This document shows, piece after piece, positions 1 to 15,000 of a stretch of DNA of 64,000 nt. Position 1 is the first letter of the stretch. Every line of letters begins with the position of its first letter. The notes beneath the pieces are model-generated. The model made no database searches, was not told the DNA's origin, and saw only the letters and a list, made by a program, of their open reading frames with translations. The stretch is from Trichopria drosophilae (taxonomy: Eukaryota > Arthropoda > Insecta > Hymenoptera > Diapriidae). The stretch spans positions 18,085,501-18,149,500 of the forward strand of contig CM059582.1 in NCBI GenBank assembly GCA_030407085.1. The letters are read 5' to 3'. A program made the translations under genes and the position numbers.

Positions 1-3000
1 GGGGTATACTCCAGCTCCGCCCATCTTTCTATTGGACATGAAAGATATTGTAAGTACATTAGCACCAGGCAAAACAACACCCAGCTAGTAGAACGCAAAG
101 CAACTCATTATACCCCATTCCACACAGTTGATGCCATTTTGAACAGATTCATTACCCGATCGCTAATGAATACAGATAAGCTGATTATATATTATCTCTC
201 ATTACATTCTGTGTACGTAAGATGTCGTTTTTACTTGATTAGGTTTCACGATTCATAGATAGCTGACGCTAATACTGTATTTAATATTTCCGATCAAAGT
301 TATAAATTATTTCTACTAAATTTCAAACAAGACACAATAAATTTCCTAAACAAGAAAAATAGGTTAAGAAAATACTTAATACACCCGCCTTTGCTCAGAA
401 GGCTTCTATTCCTAACTGTAGTAACGCGATTATCTTGGGGTATACTCCAGCTCCGCCCATCTTTCTATTGGACATGGAAGAGATTGTAAATACATTCGCA
501 TCAGCAAATACAACATTTGGATAGTAGTACGTAATGCAACTCATTATACCCCATTCAACACAGTTGATGCCATTTTGAACAGATTCATTACCCGATCGCT
601 AATGAATACAGATAAGCTGATTATATATTATCTCTCATTACATTCTGTGTACGTAAGATGTCGTTTTTACTTGATTAGGTTTCACGATTCATAGATAGCT
701 GACGCTAATACTGTATTTAATATTTCCGATCAAAGTTATAAATTATTTCTACTAAATTTCAAACAAGACACAATAAATTTCCTAAACAAGAAAAATAGGT
801 TAAGTAAATACTTAATACACCCGCCTTTGCTCAGAAGGCTTCTATTCCTAACTGTAGTAACGCGATTATCTTGGGGTATACTCCAGCTCCGCCCATCTTT
901 CTATTGGACATGGAAGAGATTGTAAATACATTCGCATCAGCAAATACAACATTTGGATAGTAGTACGTAATGCAACTCATTATACCCCATTCAACACAGT
1001 TGATGCCATTTTGAACAGATTCATTACCCGAACGCTAATGAATACAGATAAGCTGATTATATATTATCTCTCATTACATTCTGTGTACGTAAGATGTCGT
1101 TTTTACTTGATTAGGTTTCACGATTCATAGATAGCTGACGCTAATACTGTATTTAATATTTCCGATCAAAGTTATAAATTATTTCTACTAAATTTCAAAC
1201 AAGACACAATAAATTTCCTAAAGAAGAAAAATAGGTTAAGTAAGTACTTAATACACCCGCCTTTGCTCAGACGGCTTCTATTCCTAACTGTAGTAACGCG
1301 ATTATCTTGGGGTATACGCCAGCTCCGCCCATCTTTCTATTGGACATGAAAGAGATTGTAAGTACATTAGCACCAGGCAAAACAACACCCAGCTAGTAGA
1401 ACGTAAAGCAACTCATTATACCCAATTCAACACAGTTGATGCCATTTTGAACAGATTCATTACCCGATCGCTAATGAATACAGATAAGCTGATTATATAT
1501 TATCTCTCATTACATTCTGTGTACGTAAGATGTCGTTTTTACTTGAATAGGTTTCACGATTCATAGATAGCTGACGCTAATACTGTATTTAATATTTCCG
1601 ATCAAAGTTATAAATTATTTCTACTAAATTTCAAACAAGACACAATAAATTTCCTAAACAAGAAAAATAGGTTAAGTAAATACTTAATACACCCGCCTTT
1701 GCTCAGAAGGCTTCTATTCCTAACTGTAGTAACGCGATTATCTTGGGGTATACTCCAGCTCCGCCCATCTTTCTATTGGACATGGAAGAGATTGTAAATA
1801 CATTCGCATCAGCAAATACAACATTTGGATAGTAGTACGTAATGCAACTCATTATACCCCATTCAACACAGTTGATGCCATTTTGAACAGATTCATTACC
1901 CGATCGCTAATGAATACAGATAAGCTGATTATATATTATCTCTCATTACATTCTGTGTACGTAAGATGTCGTTTTTACTTGATTAGGTTTCACGATTCAT
2001 AGATAGCTGACGCTAATACTGTATTTAATATTTCCGATCAAAGTTATAAATTATTTCTAATAAATTTCAAACAAGACACAGTAAATTTCCTAAACAAGAG
2101 AAATAGGTTAAGTAAATACTTAATACACCCGCCTTTGCTCAGAAGGCTTCTATTCCTAACTGTAGTAACGCGATTATCTTGGGGTATACTCCGGCTCCGC
2201 CCATCTTTCTATTGGACATGGAAGAGATTGTAAATACATTCGCATCAGCAAATACAACATTTGGATAGTAGAACGTAAAGCAACTCATTATACCCAATTC
2301 AACACAGTTGATGCCATTTTGAACAGATTCATGACCCGATCGTTAATGACCACAGATAAGCTGATTATATATTATCTCTCATTACATTGTACTTGATTAG
2401 GTTTCACGATTGATAGATAGCTGAAGCTAATACTGTATTTAATATTTCCGATCAAAGTTATAAATTATTTCTACTAAATTTCAAACAAGACACAATAAAT
2501 TTCCTAAAGAAGAAAAATAGGTTAAGTAAGTACTTAATACACCCGCCTTTGCTCAGAAGGCTTCTATTCCTAACTGTAGTAACGCGATTATCTTGGGGTA
2601 TACTCCAGCTCCGCCCATCTTTCTATTGGACATGGAAGAGATTGTAAATACATTCGCATCAGCAAATACAACATTTGGATAGTAGTACGTAATGCAACTC
2701 ATTATACCCCATTCAACACAGTTGATGCCATTTTGAACAGATTCATTACCCGATCGCTAATGAATACAGATAAGCTGATTATATATTATCTCTCATTACA
2801 TTCTGTGTACGTAAGATGTCGTTTTTACTTGATTAGGTTTCACGATTCATAGATAGCTGACGCTAATACTGTATTTAATATTTCCGATCAAAGTTATAAA
2901 TTATTTCTAATAAATTTCAAACAAGACACAGTAAATTTCCTAAACAAGAGAAATAGGTTAAGTAAATACTTAATACACCCGCCTTTGCTCAGAAGGCTTT

Positions 3001-6000
3001 TATTCCTAACTGTAGTAACGCGATTATCTTGGGGTATACTCCAGCTCCGCCCATCTTTCTATTGGACATGGAAGAGATTGTAAATACATTCGCATCAGCA
3101 AATACAACATTTGGATAGTAGTACGTAATGCAACTCATTATACCCCATTCAACACAGTTGATGCCATTTTGAACAGATTCATTACCCGATCGCTAATGAA
3201 TACAGATAAGCTGATTATATATTATCTCTCATTACATTCTGTGTACGTAAGATGTCGTTTTTACTTGATTAGGTTTCACGATTCATAGATAGCTGACGCT
3301 AATACTGTATTTAATATTTCCGATCAAAGTTATAAATTATTTCTACTAAATTTCAAACAAGACACAATAAATTTCCTAAAGAAGAAAAATAGGTTAAGTA
3401 AATACTTAATACACCCGCCTTTGCTCAGAAGGCTTCTATTCCTAACTGTAGTAACGCGATTATCTTGGGGTATACTCCAGCTCCGCCCATCTTTCTATTG
3501 GACATAGAAGAGATTGTAAGTACATTAGCACCAGGCAAAACAACACCCAGCTAGTAGAACGCAAAGCAACTCATGATACCCCATTCCACACAGTTGATGC
3601 CATTTTGAACAGATTCATTACCCGATCGCTAATGAATACAGATAAGCTGATTATATATTATCTCTCATTACATTCTGTGTACGTAAGATGTCGTTTTTAC
3701 TTGAATAGGTTTCACGATTCATAGATAGCTGACGCTAATACTGTATTTAATATTTCCGATCAAAGTTATAAATTATTTCTAATAAATTTCAAACAAGACA
3801 CAATAAATTTCCTAAACAAGAAAAATAGGTTAAGAAAATACTTAATACACCCGCCTTTGCTCAGAAGGCTTCTATTCCTAACTGTAGTAACGCGATTATC
3901 TTGGGGTATACTCCAGCTCCGCCCATCTTTCTATTGGACATGGAAGAGATTGTAAATACATTCGCATCAGCAAATACAACATTTGGATAGTAGTACGTAA
4001 TGCAACTCATTATACCCCATTCAACACAGTTGATGCCATTTTGAACAGATTCATTACCCGATCGCTAATGAATACAGATAAGCTGATTATATATTATCTC
4101 TCATTACATTCTGTGTACGTAAGATGTCGTTTTTACTTGATTAGGTTTCACGATTCATAGATAGCTGACGCTAATACTGTATTTAATATTTCCGATCAAA
4201 GTTATAAATTATTTCTACTAAATTTCAAACAAGACACAATAAATTTCCTAAAGAAGAAAAATAGGTTAAGTAAATACTTAATACACCCGCCTTTGCTCAG
4301 AAGGCTTCTATTCCTAACTGTAGTAACGCGATTATCTTGGGGTATACTCCAGCTCCGCCCATCTTTCTATTGGACATGGAAGAGATTGTAAATACATTCG
4401 CATCAGCAAATACAACATTTGGATAGTAGTACGTAATGCAACTCATTATACCCCATTCAACACAGTTGATGCCATTTTGAACAGATTCATTACCCGATCG
4501 CTAATGAATACAGATAAGCTGATTATATATTATCTCTCATTACATTCTGTGTACGTAAGATGTCGTTTTTACTTGATTAGGTTTCACGATTCATAGATAG
4601 CTGACGCTAATACTGTATTTAATATTTCCGATCAAAGTTATAAATTATTTCTACTAAATTTCAAACAAGACACAATAAATTTCCTAAACAACAAAAATAG
4701 GTTAAGTAAATACTTAATACACCCGCCTTTGCTCAGAAGGCTTCTATTCCTAACTGTAGTAACGCGATTATCTTGGGGTATACTCCAGCTCCGCCCATCT
4801 TTCTATTGGACATGGAAGAGATTGTAAATACATTCGCATCAGCAAATACAACATTTGGATAGTAGTACGTAATGCAACTCATTATACCCCATTCAACACA
4901 GTTGATGCCATTTTGAACAGATTCATTACCCGATCGCTAATGAATACAGATAAGCTGATTATATATTATCTCTCATTACATTCTGTGTACGTAAGATGTC
5001 GTTTTTACTTGATTAGGTTTCACGATTCATAGATAGCTGACGCTAATACTGTATTTAATATTTCCGATCAAAGTTATAAATTATTTCTACTAAATTTCAA
5101 ACAAGACACAATAAATTTCCTAAAGAAGAAAAATAGGTTAAGTAAATACTTAATACACCCGCCTTTGCTCAGAAGGCTTCTATTCCTAACTGTAGTAACG
5201 CGATTATCTTGGGGTATACTCCAGCTCCGCCCATCTTTCTATTGGACATGGAAGAGATTGTAAATACATTCGCATCAGCAAATACAACATTTGGATAGTA
5301 GTACGTAATGCAACTCATTATACCCCATTCAACACAGTTGATGCCATTTTGAACAGATTCATTACCCGATCGCTAATGAATACAGATAAGCTGATTATAT
5401 ATTATCTCTCATTACATTCTGTGTACGTAAGATGTCGTTTTTACTTGATTAGGTTTCACGATTCATAGATAGCTGACGCTAATACTGTATTTAATATTTC
5501 CGATCAAAGTTATAAATTATTTCTAATAAATTTCAAACAAGACACAATAAATTTCCTAAACAAGAAAAATAGGTTAAGTAAATACTTAATACACCCGCCT
5601 TTGCTCAGAAGGCTTCTATTCCTAACTGTAGTAACGCGATTATCTTGGGGTATACTCCAGCTCCGCCCATCTTTCTATTGGACATGGAAGAGATTGTAAA
5701 TACATTCGCATCAGCAAATACAACATTTGGATAGTAGTACGTAATGCAACTCATTATACCCCATTCAACACAGTTGATGCCATTTTGAACAGATTCATTA
5801 CCCGATCGCTAATGAATACAGATAAGCTGATTATATATTATCTCTCATTACATTCTGTGTACGTAAGATGTCGTTTTTACTTGAATAGGTTTCACGATTC
5901 ATAGATAGCTGACGCTAATATTGTATTTAATATTTCCGATCAAAGTTATAAATTATTTCTAATAAATTTCAAACAAGACACAATAAATTTCCTAAACAAG

Positions 6001-9000
6001 AAAAATAGGTTAAGAAAATACTTAATACACCCGCCATTGCTCAGAAGGCTTCTATTCCTAACTGTAGTAACGCGATTATCTTGGGGTATTCTCCAGCTCC
6101 GCCCATCTTTCTATTGGACATGGAAGAGATTGTAAATACATTCGCATCAGCAAATACAACATTTGGATAGTAGTACGTAATGCAACTCATTATACCCCAT
6201 TCAACACAGTTGATGCCATTTTGAACAGATTCATTACCCGAACGCTAATGAGTACAGATAAGCTGATTATATATTATCTCTCATTACATTCTGTGTACGT
6301 AAGATGTCGTTTTTACTTGATTAGGTTTCACGATTCATAGATAGCTGACGCTAATACTGTATTTAATATTTCCGATCAAAGTTATAAATTATTTCTACTA
6401 AATTTCAAACAAGACACAATAAATTTCCTAAAGAAGAAAAATAGGTTAAGTAAATACTTAATACACCCGCCTTTGCTCAGAAGGCTTCTATTCCTAACTG
6501 TAGTAACGCGATTATCTTGGGGTATACTCCAGCTCCGCCCATCTTTCTATTGGACATGGAAGAGATTGTAAATACATTCGCATCAGCAAATACAACATTT
6601 GGATAGTAGTACGTAATGCAACTCATTATACCCCATTCAACACAGTTGATGCCATTTTGAACAGATTCATTACCCGATCGCTAATGAATACAGATAAGCT
6701 GATTATATATTATCTCTCATTACATTCTGTGTACGTAAGATGTCGTTTTTACTTGAATAGGTTTCACGATTCATAGATAGCTGACGCTAATACTGTATTT
6801 AATATTTCCGATCAAAGTTATAAATTATTTCTAATAAATTTCAAACAAGACACAGTAAATTTCCTAAACAAGAGAAATAGGTTAAGTAAATACTTAATAC
6901 ACCCGCCTTTGCTCAGAAGGCTTTTATTCCTAACTGTAGTAACGCGATTATCTTGGGGTATACTCCAGCTCCGCCCATCTTTATATTGGACATGGAAGAG
7001 ATTGTAAATACATTCGCATCAGCAAATACAACATTTGGATAGTAGTACGTAATGCAACTCATTATACCCCATTCAACACAGTTGATGCCATTTTGAACAG
7101 ATTCATTACCCGATCGCTAATGAATACAGATAAGCTGATTATATATTATCTCTCATTACATTCTGTGTACGTAAGATGTCGTTTTTACTTGAATAGGTTT
7201 CACGATTCATAGATAGCTGACGCTAATACTGTATTTAATATTTCCGATCAAAGTTATAAATTATTTCTAATAAATTTCAAACAAGACACAATAAATTTCC
7301 TAAACAAGAAAAATAGGTTAAGAAAATACTTAATACACCCGCCATTGCTCAGAAGGCTTCTATTACTAACTGTAGTAACGCGATTATCTTGGGGTATACT
7401 CCAGCTCCGCCCATCTTTCTATTGGACATGGAAGAGATTGTAAATACATTCGCATGAGCAAATACAACATTTGGATAGTAGTACGTAATGCAACTCATTA
7501 TACCCCATTCAACACAGTTGATGCCATTTTGAACAGATTCATTACCCGAACGCTAATGAATACAGATAAGCTGATTATATATTATCTCTCATTACATTCT
7601 GTGTACGTAAGATGTCGTTTTTACTTGATTAGGTTTCACGATTCATAGATAGCTGACGCTAATACTGTATTTAATATTTCCGATCAAAGTTATAAATTAT
7701 TTCTACTAAATTTCAAACAAGACACAATAAATTTCCTAAACAAGAAAAATAGGTTAAGTAAATACTTAATACACCCGCCTTTGCTCAGAAGGCTTCTATT
7801 CCTAACTGTAGTAACGCGATTATCTTGGGGTATACTCCAGCTCCGCCCATCTTTCTATTGGACATAGAAGAGATTGTAAGTACATTAGCACCAGGCAAAA
7901 CAACACCCAGCTAGTAGAACGCAAAGCAACTCATGATACCCCATTCCACACAGTTGATGCCATTTTGAACAGATTCATTACCCGATCGCTAATGAATACA
8001 GATAAGCTGATTATATATTATCTCTCATTACATTCTGTGTACGTAAGATGTCGTTTTTACTTGAATAGGTTTCACGATTCATAGATAGCTGACGCTAATA
8101 CTGTATTTAATATTTCCGATCAAAGTTATAAATTATTTCTAATAAATTTCAAACAAGACACAATAAATTTCCTAAACAAGAGAAATAGGTTAAGTAAATA
8201 CTTAATACACCCGCCTTTGCTCAGAAGGCATTTATTCCTAACTGTAGTAACGCGATTATCTTGGGGTATACTCCAGCTCCGCCCATCTTTCTATTGGACA
8301 TGGAAGAGATTGTAAATACATTCGCATCAGCAAATACAACATTTGGATAGTAGTACGTAATGCAACTCATTATACCCCATTCAACACAGTTGATGCCATT
8401 TTGAACAGATTCATTACCCGAACGCTAATGAATACAGATAAGCTGATTATATATTATCTCTCATTACATTCTGTGTACGTAAGATGTCGTTTTTACTTGA
8501 TTAGGTTTCACGATTCATAGATAGCGGACGCTAATACTGTATTTAATATTTCCGATCAAAGTTATAAATTATTTCTACTAAATTTCAAACAAGACACAAT
8601 AAATTTCCTAAAGAAGAAAAATAGGTTAAGTAAGTACTTAATACACCAGCCTTTGCTCAGACGGCTTCTATTCCTAACTGTAGTAACGCGATTATCTTGG
8701 GGTATACTCCAGCTCCGCCCATCTTTCTATTGGACATGGAAGAGATTGTAAATACATTCGCATCAGCAAATACAACATTTGGATAGTAGTACGTAATGCA
8801 ACTCATTATACCCCATTCAACACAGTTGATGCCATTTTGAACAGATTCATTACCCGAACGCTAATGAATACAGATAAGCTGATTATATATTATCTCTCAT
8901 TACATTCTGTGTACGTAAGATGTCGTTTTTACTTGAATAGGTTTCACGATTCATAGATAGCGGACGCTAATACTGTATTTAATATTTCCGATCAAAGTTA

Positions 9001-12000
9001 TAAATTATTTCTACTAAATTTCAAACAAGACACAATAAATTTCCTAAACAAGAAAAATAGGTTAAGAAAATACTTAATACACCCGCCTTTGCTCAGAAGG
9101 CTTCTATTCCTAACTGTAGTAACGCGATTATCTTGGGGTATACTCCAGCTCCGCCCATCTTTCTATTGGACATGGAAGAGATTGTAAATACATTCGCATC
9201 AGCAAATACAACATTTGGATAGTAGTACGTAATGCAACTCATTATACCCCATTCAACACAGTTGATGCCATTTTGAACAGATTCATTACCCGATCGCTAA
9301 TGAATACAGATAAGCTGATTATATATTATCTCTCATTACATTCTGTGTACGTAAGATGTCGTTTTTACTTGATTAGGTTTCACGATTCATAGATAGCTGA
9401 CGCTAATACTGTATTTAATATTTCCGATCAAAGTTATAAATTATTTCTACTAAATTTCAAACAAGACACAATAAATTTCCTAAAGAAGAAAAATAGGTTA
9501 AGTAAATACTTAATACACCCGCCTTTGCTCAGAAGGCTTCTATTCCTAACTGTAGTAACGCGATTATCTTGGGGTATACTCCAGCTCCGCCCATCTTTCT
9601 ATTGGACATGGAAGAGATTGTAAATACATTCGCATCAGCAAATACAACATTTGGATAGTAGTACGTAATGCAACTCATTATACCCCATTCAACACAGTTG
9701 ATGCCATTTTGAACAGATTCATTACCCGATCGCTAATGAATACAGATAAGCTGATTATATATTATCTCTCATTACATTCTGTGTACGTAAGATGTCGTTT
9801 TTACTTGAATAGGTTTCACGATTCATAGATAGCTGACGCTAATATTGTATTTAATATTTCCGATCAAAGTTATAAATTATTTCTAATAAATTTCAAACAA
9901 GACACAATAAATTTCCTAAACAAGAAAAATAGGTTAAGAAAATACTTAATACACCCGCCTTTGCTCAGAAGGCTTCTATTCCTAACTGTAGTAACGCGAT
10001 TATCTTGGGGTATACTCCAGCTCCGCCCATCTTTCTATTGGACATGGAAGAGATTGTAAATACATTCGCATCAGCAAATACAACATTTGGATAGTAGTAC
10101 GTAATGCAACTCATTATACCCCATTCAACACAGTTGATGCCATTTTGAACAGATTCATTACCCGATCGCTAATGAATACAGATAAGCTGATTATATATTA
10201 TCTCTCATTACATTCTGTGTACGTAAGATGTCGTTTTTACTTGATTAGGTTTCACGATTCATAGATAGCTGACGCTAATACTGTATTTAATATTTCCGAT
10301 CAAAGTTATAAATTATTTCTACTAAATTTCAAACAAGACACAATAAATTTCCTAAACAAGAAAAATAGGTTAAGAAAATACTTAATACACCCGCCTTTGC
10401 TCAGAAGGCTTCTATTCCTAACTGTAGTAACGCGATTATCTTGGGGTATACTCCAGCTCCGCCCATCTTTCTATTGGACATGGAAGAGATTGTAAATACA
10501 TTCGCATCAGCAAATACAACATTTGGATAGTAGTACGTAATGCAACTCATTATACCCCATTCAACACAGTTGATGCCATTTTGAACAGATTCATTACCCG
10601 AACGCTAATGAATACAGATAAGCTGATTATATATTATCTCTCATTACATTCTGTGTACGTAAGATGTCGTTTTTACTTGAATAGGTTTCACGATTCATAG
10701 ATAGCTGACGCTAATACTGTATTTAATATTTCCGATCAAAGTTATAAATTATTTCTAATAAATTTCAAACAAGACACAATAAATTTCCTAAACAAGAGAA
10801 ATAGGTTAAGTAAATACTTAATACACCCGCCTTTGCTCAGAAGGCATTTATTCCTAACTGTAGTAACGCGATTATCTTGGGGTATACTCCAGCTCCGCCC
10901 ATCTTTCTATTGGACATGGAAGAGATTGTAAATACATTCGCATCAGCAAATACAACATTTGGATAGTAGTACGTAATGCAACTCATTATACCCCATTCAA
11001 CACAGTTGATGCCATTTTGAACAGATTCATTACCCGATCGCTAATGAATACAGATAAGCTGATTATATATTATCTCTCATTACATTCTGTGTACGTAAGA
11101 TGTCGTTTTTACTTGATTAGGTTTCACGATTCATAGATAGCTGACGCTAATACTGTATTTAATATTTCCGATCAAAGTTATAAATTATTTCTACTAAATT
11201 TCAAACAAGACACAATAAATTTCCTAAAGAAGAAAAATAGGTTAAGTAAATACTTAATACACCCGCCTTTGCTCAGAAGGCTTCTATTCCTAACTGTAGT
11301 AACGCGATTATCTTGGGGTATACTCCAGCTCCGCCCATCTTTCTATTGGACATGGAAGAGATTGTAAATACATTCGCATCAGCAAATACAACATTTGGAT
11401 AGTAGTACGTAATGCAACTCATTATACCCCATTCAACACAGTTGATGCCATTTTGAACAGATTCATGACCCGATCGTTAATGACCACAGATAAGCTGATT
11501 ATATATTATCTCTCATTACATTCTGTGTACGTAAGATGTCGTTTTTACTTGATTAGGTTTCACGATTCATAGATAGCTGACGCTAATACTGTATTTAATA
11601 TTTCCGATCAAAGTTATAAATTATTTCTAATAAATTTCAAACAAGACACAATAAATTTCCTAAACAAGAAAAATAGGTTAAGAAAATACTTAATACACCC
11701 GCCTTTGCTCAGAAGGCTTCTATTCCTAACTGTAGTAACGCGATTATCTTGGGGTATACTCCAGCTCCGCCCATCTTTCTATTGGACATGGAAGAGATTG
11801 TAAATACATTCGCATCAGCAAATACAACATTTGGATAGTAGTACGTAATGCAACTCATTATACCCCATTCAACACAGTTGATGCCATTTTGAACAGATTC
11901 ATTACCCGATCGCTAATGAATACAGATAAGCTGATTATATATTATCTCTCATTACATTCTGTGTACGTAAGATGTCGTTTTTACTTGATTAGGTTTCACG

Positions 12001-15000
12001 ATTCATAGATAGCTGACGCTAATACTGTATTTAATATTTCCGATCAAAGTTATAAATTATTTCTACTAAATTTCAAACAAGACACAATAAATTTCCTAAA
12101 GAAGAAAAATAGGTTAAGTAAATACTTAATACACCCGCCTTTGCTCAGAAGGCTTCTATTCCTAACTGTAGTAACGCGATTATCTTGGGGTATACTCCAG
12201 CTCCGCCCATCTTTCTATTGGACATGGAAGAGATTGTAAATACATTCGCATCAGCAAATACAACATTTGGATAGTAGTACGTAATGCAACTCATTATACC
12301 CCATTCAACACAGTTGATGCCATTTTGAACAGATTCATTACCCGATCGCTAATGAATACAGATAAGCTGATTATATATTATCTCTCATTACATTCTGTGT
12401 ACGTAAGATGTCGTTTTTACTTGAATAGGTTTCACGATTCATAGATAGCTGACGCTAATATTGTATTTAATATTTCCGATCAAAGTTATAAATTATTTCT
12501 AATAAATTTCAAACAAGACACAATAAATTTCCTAAACAAGAAAAATAGGTTAAGAAAATACTTAATACACCCGCCATTGCTCAGAAGGCTTCTATTACTA
12601 ACTGTAGTAACGCGATTATCTTGGGGTATACTCCAGCTCCGCCCATCTTTCTATTGGACATGGAAGAGATTGTAAATACATTCGCATGAGCAAATACAAC
12701 ATTTGGATAGTAGTACATAATGCAACTCATTATACCCCATTCAACACAGTTGATGCCATTTTGAACAGATTCATTACCCGAACGCTAATGAATACAGATA
12801 AGCTGATTATATATTATCTCTCATTACATTCTGTGTACGTAAGATGTCGTTTTTACTTGATTAGGTTTCACGATTCATAGATAGCTGACGCTAATACTGT
12901 ATTTAATATTTCCGATCAAAGTTATAAATTATTTCTACTAAATTTCAAACAAGACACAATAAATTTCCTAAAGAAGAAAAATAGGTTAAGTAAATACTTA
13001 ATACACCCGCCTTTGCTCAGAAGGCTTCTATTCCTAACTGTAGTAACGCGATTATCTTGGGGTATACTCCAGCTCCGCCCATCTTTCTATTGGACATGGA
13101 AGAGATTGTAAATACATTCGCATCAGCAAATACAACATTTGGATAGTAGTACGTAATGCAACTCATTATACCCCATTCAACACAGTTGATGCCATTTTGA
13201 ACAGATTCATTACCCGATCGCTAATGAATACAGATAAGCTGATTATATATTATCTCTCATTACATTCTGTGTACGTAAGATGTCGTTTTTACTTGAATAG
13301 GTTTCACGATTCATAGATAGCTGACGCTAATACTGTATTTAATATTTCCGATCAAAGTTATAAATTATTTCTACTAAATTTCAAACAAGACACAATAAAT
13401 TTCCTAAAGAAGAAAAATAGGTTAAGTAAGTACTTAATACACCCGCCTTTGCTCAGAAGGCTTCTATTCCTAACTGTAGTAACGCGATTATCTTGGGGTA
13501 TACTCCAGCTCCGCCCATCTTTATATTGGACATGGAAGAGATTGTAAATACATTCGCATCAGCAAATACAACATTTGGATAGTAGTACGTAATGCAACTC
13601 ATTATACCCCATTCAACACAGTTGATGCCATTTTGAACAGATTCATTACCCGATCGCTAATGAATACAGATAAGCTGATTATATATTATCTCTCATTACA
13701 TTCTGTGTACGTAAGATGTCGTTTTTACTTGATTAGGTTTCACGATTCATAGATAGCTGACGCTAATACTGTATTTAATATTTCCGATCAAAGTTATAAA
13801 TTATTTCTACTAAATTTCAAACAAGACACAATAAATTTCCTAAACAACAAAAATAGGTTAAGTAAATACTTAATACACCCGCCTTTGCTCAGAAGGCTTC
13901 TATTCCTAACTGTAGTAACGCGATTATCTTGGGGTATACTCCAGCTCCGCCCATCTTTCTATTGGACATGGAAGAGATTGTAAATACATTCGCATCAGCA
14001 AATACAACATTTGGATAGTAGTACGTAATGCAACTCATTATACCCCATTCAACACAGTTGATGCCATTTTGAACAGATTCATTACCCGAACGCTAATGAA
14101 TACAGATAAGCTGATTATATATTATCTCTCATTACATTCTGTGTACGTAAGATGTCGTTTTTACTTGATTAGGTTTCACGATTCATAGATAGCTGACGCT
14201 AATACTGTATTTAATATTTCCGATCAAAGTTATAAATTATTTCTAATAAATTTCAAACAAGACACAATAAATTTCCTAAACAAGAGAAATAGGTTAAGTA
14301 AATACTTAATACACCCGCCTTTGCTCAGAAGGCTTCTATTCCTAACTGTAGTAACGCGATTATCTTGGGGTATACTCCAGCTCCGCCCATCTTTCTATTG
14401 GACATGGAAGAGATTGTAAATACATTCGCATCAGCAAATACAACATTTGGATAGTAGTACGTAATGCAACTCATTATACCCCATTCAACACAGTTGATGC
14501 CATTTTGAACAGATTCATTACCCGATCGCTAATGAATACAGATAAGCTGATTATATATTATCTCTCATTACATTCTGTGTACGTAAGATGTCGTTTTTAC
14601 TTGATTAGGTTTCACGATTCATAGATAGCTGACGCTAATACTGTATTTAATATTTCCGATCAAAGTTATAAATTATTTCTACTAAATTTCAAACAAGACA
14701 CAATAAATTTCCTAAAGAAGAAAAATAGGTTAAGTAAATACTTAATACACCCGCCTTTGCTCAGAAGGCTTCTATTCCTAACTGTAGTAACGCGATTATC
14801 TTGGGGTATACTCCAGCTCCGCCCATCTTTCTATTGGACATGGAAGAGATTGTAAATACATTCGCATCAGCAAATACAACATTTGGATAGTAGTACGTAA
14901 TGCAACTCATTATACCCCATTCAACACAGTTGATGCCATTTTGAACAGATTCATTACCCGATCGCTAATGAATACAGATAAGCTGATTATATATTATCTC

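Noticed and set aside
7454..12880. Two identical-looking 64-codon ORFs inside satellite copies (7454 and 12686)
   Set aside because: They appear only because a C-to-G change creates ATG in two monomers; other copies lack the start, and the frame shows no coding constraint.
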